From: Nitrospira sp.
Lineage (GTDB): Bacteria > Nitrospirota > Nitrospiria > Nitrospirales > Nitrospiraceae
Length of the DNA: 42,162 nucleotides
Assembly: GCA_024331045.1 (NCBI GenBank)
Contig: JANDJC010000026.1
Location: 1-42,162 of the forward strand
Reading direction: 5' to 3'
The notes below the pieces were generated by a model, which saw only the letters and a list, made by a program, of their open reading frames with translations, did no database searches and was not told the DNA's origin. Made by a program: the position numbers and the translations under genes. This document shows positions 1 to 7,776 of the stretch, piece by piece (within the stretch, counting starts at the first letter, position 1; every line of letters starts with the position of its first letter).

Positions 1-287
1 CGAATCGTCTCTTCGCCTTTGCGCGTCTCCATCCGGAAGGGACCGTGTTGACCGTCATCCCCCGGTTGCTGGCGGGGTTGATTGCCGATCCGCGGATACC
101 CCCTTTGGGAGAGACCGTCTGGGGCGAGACCTGGGTGGTCGTGCCGGCGTGGCGTGAAGGCACGAAGTTCCGAAACGTGTTTACCGGTGAACGGCTCAAG
201 ACCATCACGCAGGGCGAGCGCCAGGTGCTCTCAGCCGGGGAAGTATTCTTGCACTGTCCCGTCGCCTGTTTGGAAAAGGAGGGGTAG
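1..287 (+). CDS. treY: Maltooligosyltrehalose synthase, C-terminal end (partial)
   Basis: This is the 3' end of a gene that starts before the window; the reading frame is open from base 3 and ends with TAG at 285-287. The translated tail (NRLFAFARLHPEG..., then PRLLAG, an ETVWGETW segment, a FRNVFTGE segment and a final ALE/CLEKEG-like end) matches the C-terminal beta domain of TreY, where a similar VWGDTW and NVLTGE pattern is usual. TreY (GH13) isomerises the reducing-end maltose of maltooligosaccharides to a trehalosyl unit, the first step of the TreY-TreZ route to trehalose in the cytoplasm. Catalytic residues lie upstream, outside the window. Only about 94 residues are visible, so the call rests on the C-terminal pattern alone. 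Confidence 0.75.
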   Translation, partial: NRLFAFARLHPEGTVLTVIPRLLAGLIADPRIPPLGETVWGETWVVVPAWREGTKFRNVFTGERLKTITQGERQVLSAGEVFLHCPVACLEKEG

Positions 288-288
288 G

Positions 289-741
289 ATGCCTCGATCA
301 CGAAATCGAGAGGAAACGGAATGGCTTGGCGGAGAAACCCTTGTCCGTCCTCATCCCAATGAGCCGAGAGTTTCGCTTCTGAGAGGCGTCATCGCCGGGA
401 GTATCGTCCTTCTGGCCGGCGTCGGATTTGGACGTCTTATGAGAGGCGATGTCAGGAAGCAGGTGCGTGAGTCGCCACGACAGCTTGGTCGGACCGACCA
501 GGCCAAGACATGGGCCTCGAAGCAATGTGTGGATGCGGCGAGCACGATGGCGATAGGAGCCGCTTTGGGGGTCGGCATGGTGGTTGGAGCCGTGACCACG
601 TTGTTGGCGATCATGAAGTCTGGTAGTAACAGTGGCTCTCTTTCCGTAGGAGGGAGTAGGAGGGGTCAAAGGAAGAGGTTGGGGCCTTCGGTTATAGGAG
701 AAGATATTGGCTGTGCAAATGACGATATCAAGGTTTGCTGA
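289..741 (+). CDS. Small membrane protein of unknown function
   Basis: An ORF of 150 residues begins with ATG one base after the treY stop and has a strong GGAAAAGGAGGGG ribosome site inside the end of treY. The frame is also open upstream, but the earlier starts lie deep inside treY, so 289 is preferred. Two hydrophobic stretches are visible, at about residues 24-42 (LLRGVIAGSIVLLAGVGFG) and 85-107 (a Gly/Val-rich segment ending TTLLAIM), so a two-pass inner-membrane protein is likely. The middle and the C-terminal tail are rich in Arg and Lys. I recognise no family. The close packing suggests co-transcription with treY, but nothing shows a role in trehalose metabolism. Confidence 0.55.
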   Translation: MPRSRNREETEWLGGETLVRPHPNEPRVSLLRGVIAGSIVLLAGVGFGRLMRGDVRKQVRESPRQLGRTDQAKTWASKQCVDAASTMAIGAALGVGMVVGAVTTLLAIMKSGSNSGSLSVGGSRRGQRKRLGPSVIGEDIGCANDDIKVC

Positions 742-774
742 GGCCTATAATTGCTTTCAGGATGACGCCTCAGC
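737..774. promoter_or_regulatory. Inverted repeat flanking a TATAAT box before the SDR gene
   Basis: GCTGAGGC at 737-744 is repeated as its exact reverse complement GCCTCAGC at 767-774, with a 22-base centre. A perfect TATAAT lies at 746-751 inside the centre. No good -35 hexamer is visible 16-18 bases upstream. The arrangement could be an operator over a promoter for the SDR gene at 802, or simply a weak hairpin. Confidence 0.35.
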
Positions 775-801
775 CATGATTCCTGTTGTTGGCAAAACGG
801 C

Positions 802-1674
802 ATGCCACGACTAAATGGCCTGGACAAAAAAGCGGTACTCATTACCGGTGCCTCAACTGGCATCGGAGCAGCCTGTGCGCTTCACCTTGACCAGCTTGGC
901 TTTTGGGTCGTTGCCGGTGTTCGCAAAGAACTCGATGCTGCATCGTTGAAAGCACGGAGCAGCGGTCGCCTGCTTCCGGTTTTGTTGGATGTCACCGATG
1001 ACACTTCCATCAAAAATGCTCAAGTTATTGTTTCGGAACAAGTTAGAAGTCATGGGCTTTACGGGCTAGTGAACAATGCCGGCATAGCGGTCGCCGGGCC
1101 ATTGGAAGCGGTGCCGATTCCCGATCTGCGTCGTCAATTGGAGGTCAATGTTATCGGCCAGGTGGCGGTGATTCAGACGTTTCTCCCCTTGATCCGACGG
1201 GCCAAGGGACGGATCATCAACATGGGGTCCATCGCGGGACGCGGGGCCATGCCGCTCATGGGACCCTATGCGGCCTCGAAGTTTGCGTTGGAGGCCATCA
1301 CCGACGCGCTGCGTTTGGAAGTCCAACAGTGGGGGATTCAGGTCTCTATCATCGAGCCGGGCGCCATTGCCACCCCCATTTGGGAAAAGTCCGGGAAATG
1401 GGCGGCTGAGCTGGAAGCCAACACGACACCGGAGTTGCGGGAACTCTATCGAGAAGTGGTGACGGGAGTCAGAACTGTAGTTGAGCGAGCGGCGGAACGG
1501 GCGATTCCCGCCGACATCGTGGCGCGCGTCGTCGAAAAAGCGCTGACGGCGGCCAGGCCTAAAACTCGGTATCTGGTCGGAACCGACGCCAAACTTCGCG
1601 CGCTCATGGTGAAACTCCTGCCCGATCGCCTGTCCGACAAGGTGCTTACCTGGGCGCTCAACCTCCCGCGATAG
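802..1674 (+). CDS. SDR-family NAD(P)-dependent oxidoreductase
   Basis: The 290-residue product is a classical short-chain dehydrogenase, somewhat longer than the usual 250 residues. It has the cofactor motif TGASTGIG (residues 15-22), the NNAG motif (91-94) and the catalytic Ser143, Tyr156 and Lys160 (YAASK). An Arg-Lys pair follows beta-strand 2 (GVRKEL), which suits an NADP-preferring enzyme. The C-terminal extension with a PKTRYLVGTDAK-like segment is typical of the retinol-dehydrogenase/17-beta-hydroxysteroid-dehydrogenase-like group, which reduces hydrophobic carbonyl or alcohol substrates. The actual substrate cannot be told. The next gene, about 107 bases downstream on the same strand, encodes a geranylgeranyl-reductase-like flavoprotein, so lipid or isoprenoid chemistry is a reasonable guess only. 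The ribosome site before ATG 802 is weak. Confidence 0.85.
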   Translation: MPRLNGLDKKAVLITGASTGIGAACALHLDQLGFWVVAGVRKELDAASLKARSSGRLLPVLLDVTDDTSIKNAQVIVSEQVRSHGLYGLVNNAGIAVAGPLEAVPIPDLRRQLEVNVIGQVAVIQTFLPLIRRAKGRIINMGSIAGRGAMPLMGPYAASKFALEAITDALRLEVQQWGIQVSIIEPGAIATPIWEKSGKWAAELEANTTPELRELYREVVTGVRTVVERAAERAIPADIVARVVEKALTAARPKTRYLVGTDAKLRALMVKLLPDRLSDKVLTWALNLPR

Positions 1675-1781
1675 GGGTTCTGTCTTCTTTTTCAGACGGA
1701 CGCCGCTCTCTCGTAGAGGCTTAGGAGCACTCGTGAATATTCGCAGGACCCACTAGAAGGATTGTCAGGCAAGGAACCATA

Positions 1782-2936
1782 TTGAATCCTATGGAAGATG
1801 TTGTTGTGGTCGGAAGCGGTCCGGCGGGCGCCTGCGCCGCCTGGAAGCTGGCTCAAGCGGGAATGACGGTGACGGTCCTGGAAAAAGCCGCGCTGCCTCG
1901 ATACAAGGTCTGCGGTGGGGGACTGGTTAGCCGCACCATGCAGTGGGTGCCGATCAATGTCCATCATGCGGTCGAGCAAACATGTTATCAAGCGAGACTT
2001 CATTTTTTCTCCTCCGGTCTGTCGTTTGTCACGCAACGGACGACTCCTCTGGTATCCATGACCATGAGAGCTGAGTTCGATCAAGCACTGCTCTCCGCTG
2101 CACAGGCCCACGGAGCTACAGTGCGCGACCGATGTAGCGTCGAGAGGGTATTCTGTCACGAGGATTCAATCACGGTGGCAACCACCCATGGGACAATGCG
2201 GGCGCGGTTTGTCATCGCAGCCGACGGAGCCTTGAGCAAGGTTGCACGATCCGTACAGTGGGAAGATGGACGCCGACTTGTTCCGGCGCTGGAGTATGAA
2301 GTAACGGTGCCCTCTGGTCTCTTCCATCAATTCGAAGGGGTGGCGAGGTTTGACTTTGACGTCATTCCGGCCGGCTATGGATGGGTATTTCCCAAACGGA
2401 ACCATCTGTCGATCGGGGTCCTGTCAATGACTCCCAACCAGCAGGAGCTTCGTGCGGCGATGGGTCGCTATCTCGCTGTCCTGGGCTGTGCTTCTCCTTT
2501 GTCGATCGAGCGACATGGTTTCGTGATCCCTCTCGGCCCCCGAACTGGCTCTTTTGCCAAACAACGGATTCTCCTGACTGGAGACGCGGCAGGTTTCGCC
2601 GATCCTGTCACCGGAGAGGGGATTTCGTCGGCTGTGCGCAGTGGCCTCTTGGCCGCTCAATCCTTACTCGATGGTCAGTTGCAGCAGGAAGTTGTGGAGG
2701 GACTTTATAACCGTCTGGTCGCCCAAACTATTCTTCCTGAGCTCCGAGCCGGCCGTTTGTTGGCCTATATCCTGTACCATTGTCCGCGTGTCAGGACTTG
2801 GGCTTTTTCTCAACAGGGCCAACGGTTCTGTGAGATGGTGGCAGATATTATGGCAGGGAAAAAGCTCTATCGAAATTTCTTCAAGCCGAGATGGGTTGGG
2901 CACGTGTTAACGCTTCCATGGTTGAGTCGGCGATAG
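1782..2936 (+). CDS. Geranylgeranyl reductase family FAD-dependent oxidoreductase
   Basis: The product (384 residues) has an N-terminal FAD-binding Rossmann motif (VVVVGSGPAGACAA), the KVCGGGLV segment after the second strand that marks the geranylgeranyl reductase family, and the C-terminal FAD motif GDAAGFADPVTGEGI. Members of this family use FAD and a reductant to saturate double bonds of prenyl chains in chlorophyll, quinone or archaeal-type lipids, or act as related flavoprotein mono-oxygenases. In a non-phototroph the likely substrate is a polyprenyl lipid or quinone side chain, which is inference. The TTG start at 1782 has an AAGGA site about six bases upstream; the alternative ATG at 1791 starts three codons later and is further from that site. 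No membrane helices are obvious. Confidence 0.8.
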   Translation: MNPMEDVVVVGSGPAGACAAWKLAQAGMTVTVLEKAALPRYKVCGGGLVSRTMQWVPINVHHAVEQTCYQARLHFFSSGLSFVTQRTTPLVSMTMRAEFDQALLSAAQAHGATVRDRCSVERVFCHEDSITVATTHGTMRARFVIAADGALSKVARSVQWEDGRRLVPALEYEVTVPSGLFHQFEGVARFDFDVIPAGYGWVFPKRNHLSIGVLSMTPNQQELRAAMGRYLAVLGCASPLSIERHGFVIPLGPRTGSFAKQRILLTGDAAGFADPVTGEGISSAVRSGLLAAQSLLDGQLQQEVVEGLYNRLVAQTILPELRAGRLLAYILYHCPRVRTWAFSQQGQRFCEMVADIMAGKKLYRNFFKPRWVGHVLTLPWLSRR

Positions 2937-3054
2937 GTGCTGCCGCGCCACGAGCGAAATGAAGAATCGGCGAAGCGGGGTCGGCATTGTTTGCGTGGCC
3001 AAGTTGGAGAGGGAGGAGATACGAAACAGCTCCCCGCAACCGAACTACGGTGGT

Positions 3055-3888
3055 TCATCGAAGGTGAATGATGTCAGCGGCATGGATTTCGATCAGCTCC
3101 GGCGCTGCTCCCGTCGCTGAAGAGCGGGATGTGCGCAATTGTAAGGCGCCGTCACGGGAAATGGACTCGGCCGTGCCGACAATCTCCTCTTCAACTCCCA
3201 TGATCACGCGGACCAGCTTGCCAATCGTGGAGCAGCGTCGGAGGTAGGCGTGCTGCAACCGATTGGCTCCATGCACCGTCAGTTCATTGAGCACCGGCTC
3301 AAGCTCGTTCAGGAGTTGTGCAAGTAGTCGGTTTCGGTCCAGAGGACTCTTTAAAATTTCAAACAGGGAAGTGGCTGTCTCTCGCAGGTCTTCGGGGAGG
3401 GACTCCCGAGGCAGGTTGACATTGAGCCCAATCCCGATCACGACCATGGGACCATGAGAAGCGGGCTGGAAATTTTCACAGAGGACCCCCCCCACTTTTT
3501 GATCACCATAGACGAGATCGTTTGGCCACTTGAGAGACAGAGAGATCGAACTCACGGTCTGCACGGCTTCAGCCGCGGCTAGGGCGGTCGCGAGCGGCAG
3601 CCAAGACAACCACTCCACCACATCGGGGCGAGATCTTTTTCTTCTGATAAGGATCGAACAGTAGAGATTCATTCCGGGTGGGGAGTACCACTGGCGTGTC
3701 AAGCGCCCTCTGCCAGCCGTTTGACAGTCGGCTACCACCACCGTGCCATGTTCGGCGCCTGCTTGGGCCAGAGCCATGGCTTCGCTGTTGGTTGATGGCA
3801 CGTTGTCATAGACATAGAGTCGTTGGCCAATTTGAACGGTGTTCAAGGTGCTCCGAATCGCATCAGCCGATAATGGTGGAGAAGTCAT
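3055..3888 (-). CDS. birA: Biotin--[acetyl-CoA-carboxylase] ligase
   Basis: The 277-residue protein makes biotinyl-AMP and transfers biotin to the carrier protein of acetyl-CoA carboxylase. The ligase signature TAGRGR (residues 58-62) and KWPND (120-124) are present, followed by the KVGGVLCE segment and a small C-terminal SH3-like domain. There is no N-terminal winged-helix domain, so this is a monofunctional ligase and not a biotin-operon repressor. The start ATG overlaps the nadC stop by one base (TGATG), so translation is probably coupled; the gene is the last of the operon valS-nadC-birA. A run of eight C at 3486-3493 (G on the coding strand) codes for part of the VGGV segment and could be prone to slippage. 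AccA, another subunit of the carboxylase it serves, is encoded at the far end of the window. Confidence 0.93.
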   Translation of the reverse strand: MTSPPLSADAIRSTLNTVQIGQRLYVYDNVPSTNSEAMALAQAGAEHGTVVVADCQTAGRGRLTRQWYSPPGMNLYCSILIRRKRSRPDVVEWLSWLPLATALAAAEAVQTVSSISLSLKWPNDLVYGDQKVGGVLCENFQPASHGPMVVIGIGLNVNLPRESLPEDLRETATSLFEILKSPLDRNRLLAQLLNELEPVLNELTVHGANRLQHAYLRRCSTIGKLVRVIMGVEEEIVGTAESISRDGALQLRTSRSSATGAAPELIEIHAADIIHLR

Positions 3889-4763
3889 CAGGATTTCAGG
3901 GGGCGACGGCCGAGCGGCTTGAGGATCAAACTGAACGGCATGGCCGGCGCGGAATGGGTCAAGGCCCCGATCGAGAGACGACGAGCGCCGGCCGCAGCCA
4001 TGGAACGGACGTTTTTGAGGGTTATGCCTCCCGACACTTCCACAATTGCTCGTCCCTTGATGAGACGCACCGCTCGACGAACTTGTGAAGGGTTCATGTT
4101 GTCCAAGAGGATAATGTCAGCTTTAGCAGCTAGGGCCTGTTGGACTTGAGTTAGAGACTCTGCTTCGACGATGACCGACGTTCCTCGTGATCGGTTGGCA
4201 GCCAAACGACAGGCTATTCGGACAGCCTGCCTAGTAGGGCGAAGGAGAGCCAGATGATTGTCTTTAATCATGATTCCATCGTTGAGCGACATGCGATGGT
4301 TGACACCGCCCCCCAGTCGAACTGCCCATTTCTGAAGAGCCCGCCATCCCGGTATCGTTTTCCGCGTATCCATGATCTGTACCGGATAGCCGCGAACAGC
4401 TTGACAAAATTTCCGCGTGAGGGTCGCAATTCCGGACAGGTGTTGGAGAAAATTTAAGGCCACGCGTTCAGCTTGGAGGATGGATCGTCCATCGCCAGTC
4501 ACGCGTAAAACGGTCTCTCCCGCCTTGACCGGATCACCATCGTGCCGCTCCACTGTCACCATCAGCGAAGGGTCAACGGCGAGAAAGGTCTGGACGGCGG
4601 CGGACATTCCCGCCACGACCAGCGGTTTTTGTGCAATGATGATAGCGTAGGCTGGAATTGGTTGGGGAAAGAGCGTCCGTGTTGTCACGTCGCCGTGGCC
4701 AAGATCTTCTTCCAATCCAAGCCGAACGGCGCGCCTGATTTCTGCGGCAGGGAGTGTCGCCAT
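3888..4763 (-). CDS. nadC: Nicotinate-nucleotide pyrophosphorylase (carboxylating)
   Basis: The 291-residue protein converts quinolinate and PRPP to nicotinate mononucleotide, CO2 and pyrophosphate in de novo NAD synthesis. Length and motifs fit the family closely: ERVALNFLQHLSGIAT, the MDTRKTIPGWR segment with PRPP/quinolinate-binding residues, the GGGVNHRMSLNDGIMIKDNH segment, the EAES motif, LLDNM and the late VEVSGGI motif of the barrel. The start lies three bases after the valS stop and the end overlaps birA by one base, so it is the middle gene of a tight operon. No nadA or nadB is in the window. Confidence 0.95.
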   Translation of the reverse strand: MATLPAAEIRRAVRLGLEEDLGHGDVTTRTLFPQPIPAYAIIIAQKPLVVAGMSAAVQTFLAVDPSLMVTVERHDGDPVKAGETVLRVTGDGRSILQAERVALNFLQHLSGIATLTRKFCQAVRGYPVQIMDTRKTIPGWRALQKWAVRLGGGVNHRMSLNDGIMIKDNHLALLRPTRQAVRIACRLAANRSRGTSVIVEAESLTQVQQALAAKADIILLDNMNPSQVRRAVRLIKGRAIVEVSGGITLKNVRSMAAAGARRLSIGALTHSAPAMPFSLILKPLGRRPLKS

Positions 4764-4766
4764 CGA

Positions 4767-7508
4767 TTAATGGTCCCACATAGCCTGCAACTGTTCTCGG
4801 CTGCTTGCGAGCAACGCTCGATCCCGCGTTATTGTTCGAAGCCGCTCACGATGCTCTGCAACGACGTCGGGAGGAGCCTTGGTAAAGAACTCCGCATTGG
4901 CCAGTTTGGCCTCGATCCGCTTGCTTTCCTTGTCTGCTTCGGCAATTTGAGCAGTCAATCGGGCCAGCGCTTTGCCCAGATCGACATCGCTGGACACCGT
5001 CATCCCCACGGAGATTCCTTCCATCACCAACCTCAAAAGTTTGTCCGATGGCCATTCGTCAATAGGTTTCACTGCCAACAGGCCGCGGCTCATATGGGCC
5101 AAGTGCCGATGGAGCTGATGGAGTTGACGGTGCCGGTCTTGGTCAACATGCGCGACAAAGAGGGAAATAGACTGTCCTGGCTGGTAATTTAAGAGGACGC
5201 GACCGGTTCGAACCAACCCTACGACCTGTTCTAGAAGCGTAAATTCCTCTTCGACATCTGGCGCGATAGCCGTAGCATCTGTTGTCGGGTAGGGTTGGAT
5301 GGCGATGCTGTCTCCGTTGTGAGGAATCGCCTGCCAAATCTCTTCGGTGATGAACGGCATGAAGGGGTGCAACAGCCGCAAGGTCGTTTCAAGTGTCTCG
5401 GCCATGGTCTGCCTTGTTGCTGGCCCATCCGGATGGGAGGCGTCTTGTAAGACCGGTTTGATGAGTTCCACGTACCAGTCACAGTACTCGTGCCAAATGA
5501 ATTGATACAGGGCCGAGGCGGCGCGATCAAATCGGTAAGCTTCCAATTCCGAGAGAACAGCCTGAATCGTCCGGTGAAGCCGACTCATGATCCAGCGGTC
5601 AGGAAAGGGGTGGTCCTTCAGGGGCGTGCTGGTTTGCGGTCCATCCAGATACATCAAGGCAAAACGGGCGGCGTTCCAGATCTTGTTGGCGAAGTTGCGA
5701 TAGCCCTCAATTCGCTCTTCGGCCAGTTTGACGTCTCGCCCCGGCGAGGCCATGGAGGCCAGGGTAAAACGCAGAGCGTCCGCCCCGTATTTGTCCATGA
5801 TATGGAGGGGATCAATCACATTGCCCTTGGACTTGCTCATTTTCTGGCCTTCCGCATCGCGAACCAGCGCATGGATGTACACGTCCCGAAAGGGGACGTC
5901 GCCCATGAACTTGAGCCCCATCATGATCATGCGGGCGACCCAGAAAAACAAAATGTCGAGCCCTGTCACCAGAGTCGACGTAGGATAGTAGAGCCTGAGT
6001 TCTGGCGTCTGCTCTGGCCACCCTAGTGTCGAGAACGGCCAGAGGGCGGAAGAAAACCAGGTATCAAGCACATCGGGGTCGCGCATCAAACGGGACCCGC
6101 CGCAGGTGGGACACTGGGGAGGAGCCGAGCGGGCGACGATAGGGCGGGCGCCTTGCAGGATCGTCGTTGTGCCTTCCTGGAGGATGAGGTAAGGCTCATT
6201 ACATGCCAGACAGTACCAGGCGGGAATTTGATGGCCCCACCAAATTTGTCGGGAAATGCACCAGTCCTTAATGTTTCTCATCCAGCCGAGGTAGTTGTTA
6301 ATCCATCCCTCCGGGATGATACGGACACGACCTTCCTCGACAACCTTGATGGCCGGGTCGGCAAGTGGTTGAATCTTGACGAACCATTGAGGTGAGAGAA
6401 ACGGTTCAACCACCGTCTTGCAACGGTAACATTTGCCAAGGGCCATGGTATGGTCACTCTGTTTGACCAGCAAACCACGTTCGCTCAGCAGATGCACGAG
6501 AGCAGGTCGCGCTTTCTGAACAGGTAATTTGGCCAAAGCCGCTACGACGTTGGGCTCCACACCTGCGTTGAGCAATGAAGCCTGATCCAACAACGCTCGA
6601 TAATCGAACAAGGCAAACCTGGGCAGCCCATGCCGTTCGCCTGCTTCATAGTCGTTGAAATCGTGAGCCGGAGTGATTTTGACTGCACCAGTCCCAAACT
6701 CAAGATCGACGAGAATTGGATCGCCAACTACGGGAATGGTTCGGTTGGTCAACGGCAGACGTACCATTTTTCCGATCAGATGGCGATGGCGGGGATCATT
6801 GGGATGAACGGCCACTGCCGTGTCGCCTAGCATGGTTTCTGGCCTGGTCGTGGCGACCACGAGAAACGTCCCTGTCTCATCTGCCAGGGGATACTTGATC
6901 TGATAGAGCGTGCCCTTGACTTCTTCATGTTCGACTTCAATATCGGATAGGGCGGTCAGACACCGTGGGCACCAATTGATCAACCGTTCTCCTCGATAGA
7001 TCAGCCCCTCGTTGTACAGGCGAACGAACACTTCAATGACGGCTCTGGACAGTCCTTCGTCCATCGTGAAGCGAAGGCGGTCCCAGTCGCAGGATTCGCC
7101 AAGCCGCTGTTGCTGGCTCACAATGGTGTTGCCGGATTCCGCTTTCCATTGCCAGACCCGCTCGATAAATCGGTCTCGACCGAGGGCTTCTCGTGAGAGT
7201 CCTTCCGCCAGCAATTGTTTTTCCACGACGTTTTGCGTAGCAATGCCGGCGTGGTCGGTTCCCGGAAGCCACAGGGTATTGCGGCCTTGCATCCGGCGCC
7301 ACCGGATAAGGACATCCTGGAGCGAGTGGTTCAGCGCATGGCCGACATGCAGTGAACCGGTGACATTTGGGGGCGGGATCACGATACAGTACGGTTCACC
7401 GGGATGATCGAGCGAGGCATGAAAATAGCGTTTCTCGATCCAGAAATGGGACCACCGGGCCTCAACCGATTGAGGGTCATATGTTTTGCTAAGTTGGGGC
7501 AGAGTCAT
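4767..7508 (-). CDS. valS: Valine--tRNA ligase
   Basis: The product of about 913 residues is a class Ia aminoacyl-tRNA synthetase that charges tRNA-Val. It has the HIGH-type motif PPPNVTGSLHVGH (HVGH at residues 54-57), the KMSKS motif (about 556-560, MSKSKGNV), the editing CP1 insert with TTRPETMLGDTAVAVHP, Cys-pair zinc-type elements (CPRC, CYRC, CLAC/CPTC), an anticodon-binding domain and the C-terminal coiled coil typical of ValRS. The frame is open 18 codons further upstream, but the ATG at 7508 has a GGAGGAAGG site and gives the normal MTLPQLSKTYDP start. It is the first gene of valS-nadC-birA. A promoter with a short leader is visible just upstream. Confidence 0.96.
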   Translation of the reverse strand: MTLPQLSKTYDPQSVEARWSHFWIEKRYFHASLDHPGEPYCIVIPPPNVTGSLHVGHALNHSLQDVLIRWRRMQGRNTLWLPGTDHAGIATQNVVEKQLLAEGLSREALGRDRFIERVWQWKAESGNTIVSQQQRLGESCDWDRLRFTMDEGLSRAVIEVFVRLYNEGLIYRGERLINWCPRCLTALSDIEVEHEEVKGTLYQIKYPLADETGTFLVVATTRPETMLGDTAVAVHPNDPRHRHLIGKMVRLPLTNRTIPVVGDPILVDLEFGTGAVKITPAHDFNDYEAGERHGLPRFALFDYRALLDQASLLNAGVEPNVVAALAKLPVQKARPALVHLLSERGLLVKQSDHTMALGKCYRCKTVVEPFLSPQWFVKIQPLADPAIKVVEEGRVRIIPEGWINNYLGWMRNIKDWCISRQIWWGHQIPAWYCLACNEPYLILQEGTTTILQGARPIVARSAPPQCPTCGGSRLMRDPDVLDTWFSSALWPFSTLGWPEQTPELRLYYPTSTLVTGLDILFFWVARMIMMGLKFMGDVPFRDVYIHALVRDAEGQKMSKSKGNVIDPLHIMDKYGADALRFTLASMASPGRDVKLAEERIEGYRNFANKIWNAARFALMYLDGPQTSTPLKDHPFPDRWIMSRLHRTIQAVLSELEAYRFDRAASALYQFIWHEYCDWYVELIKPVLQDASHPDGPATRQTMAETLETTLRLLHPFMPFITEEIWQAIPHNGDSIAIQPYPTTDATAIAPDVEEEFTLLEQVVGLVRTGRVLLNYQPGQSISLFVAHVDQDRHRQLHQLHRHLAHMSRGLLAVKPIDEWPSDKLLRLVMEGISVGMTVSSDVDLGKALARLTAQIAEADKESKRIEAKLANAEFFTKAPPDVVAEHRERLRTITRDRALLASSREQLQAMWDH

Positions 7509-7533
7509 GACACACCTTCCTCCACGTGCGGGC

Positions 7534-7562
7534 ATCTTAGCAATGTCGGATTGATGTCGCAA
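7534..7562 (-). promoter_or_regulatory. Sigma-70-type promoter for valS
   Basis: On the minus strand TTGCGA (7562-7557) and TAAGAT (7539-7534) are separated by 17 bases. The predicted transcript start, near 7527, gives a leader of about 20 bases that still holds the GGAGGAAGG ribosome site. The hexamers are imperfect, so this is a prediction only. Confidence 0.5.
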
Positions 7563-7575
7563 AGGGGAGAGGCTG

Positions 7576-7604
7576 CTTGTGACCTCCTCTTGCCTGTGCT
7601 ATAC
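7576..7604 (+). promoter_or_regulatory. Sigma-70-type promoter for the small basic protein
   Basis: TTGTGA at 7576-7581 and TATACA at 7599-7604 are 17 bases apart, giving a start near 7611 and a leader of about 40 bases before the ATG at 7651. It lies back to back with the valS promoter, only about 13 bases away. Confidence 0.5.
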
Positions 7605-7650
7605 AATCGCCCAGAGCATACGAAGCGTTCTTTTAATACGGGGAGAGAAC

Positions 7651-7770
7651 ATGGCGCGAGGACGTGAAAAGGATAGAAAAACGAGAAAGAAACATAGAAA
7701 AAATCAAGAACGATTGAAGCGCGTGGCTCGAGCACGCCGTGCGGCCGCCAAGCGGGGGAAGAGGGGATGA
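7651..7770 (+). CDS. Very basic 39-residue protein
   Basis: ATG 7651 follows a GGGAGAGAAC ribosome site and opens an ORF of 39 codons. About half of the residues are Arg or Lys (12 Arg, 8 Lys and 1 His by my count), there is no Cys, and Ala/Gly make up much of the rest. No hydrophobic segment is present. The composition resembles small ribosomal or nucleoid-binding peptides such as the bS22/THX type, but I cannot match it to one. A clean promoter, its own ribosome site and its position divergent from valS support a real, probably RNA- or DNA-binding, product. It ends 6 bases before the end of the convergent response-regulator gene. Confidence 0.6.
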   Translation: MARGREKDRKTRKKHRKNQERLKRVARARRAAAKRGKRG

Positions 7771-7776
7771 TGGAGT

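Noticed and set aside
82..288. Longer frame in front of the small membrane protein
   Set aside because: It lies inside the end of treY, and the ATG at 289 has the clear ribosome site.
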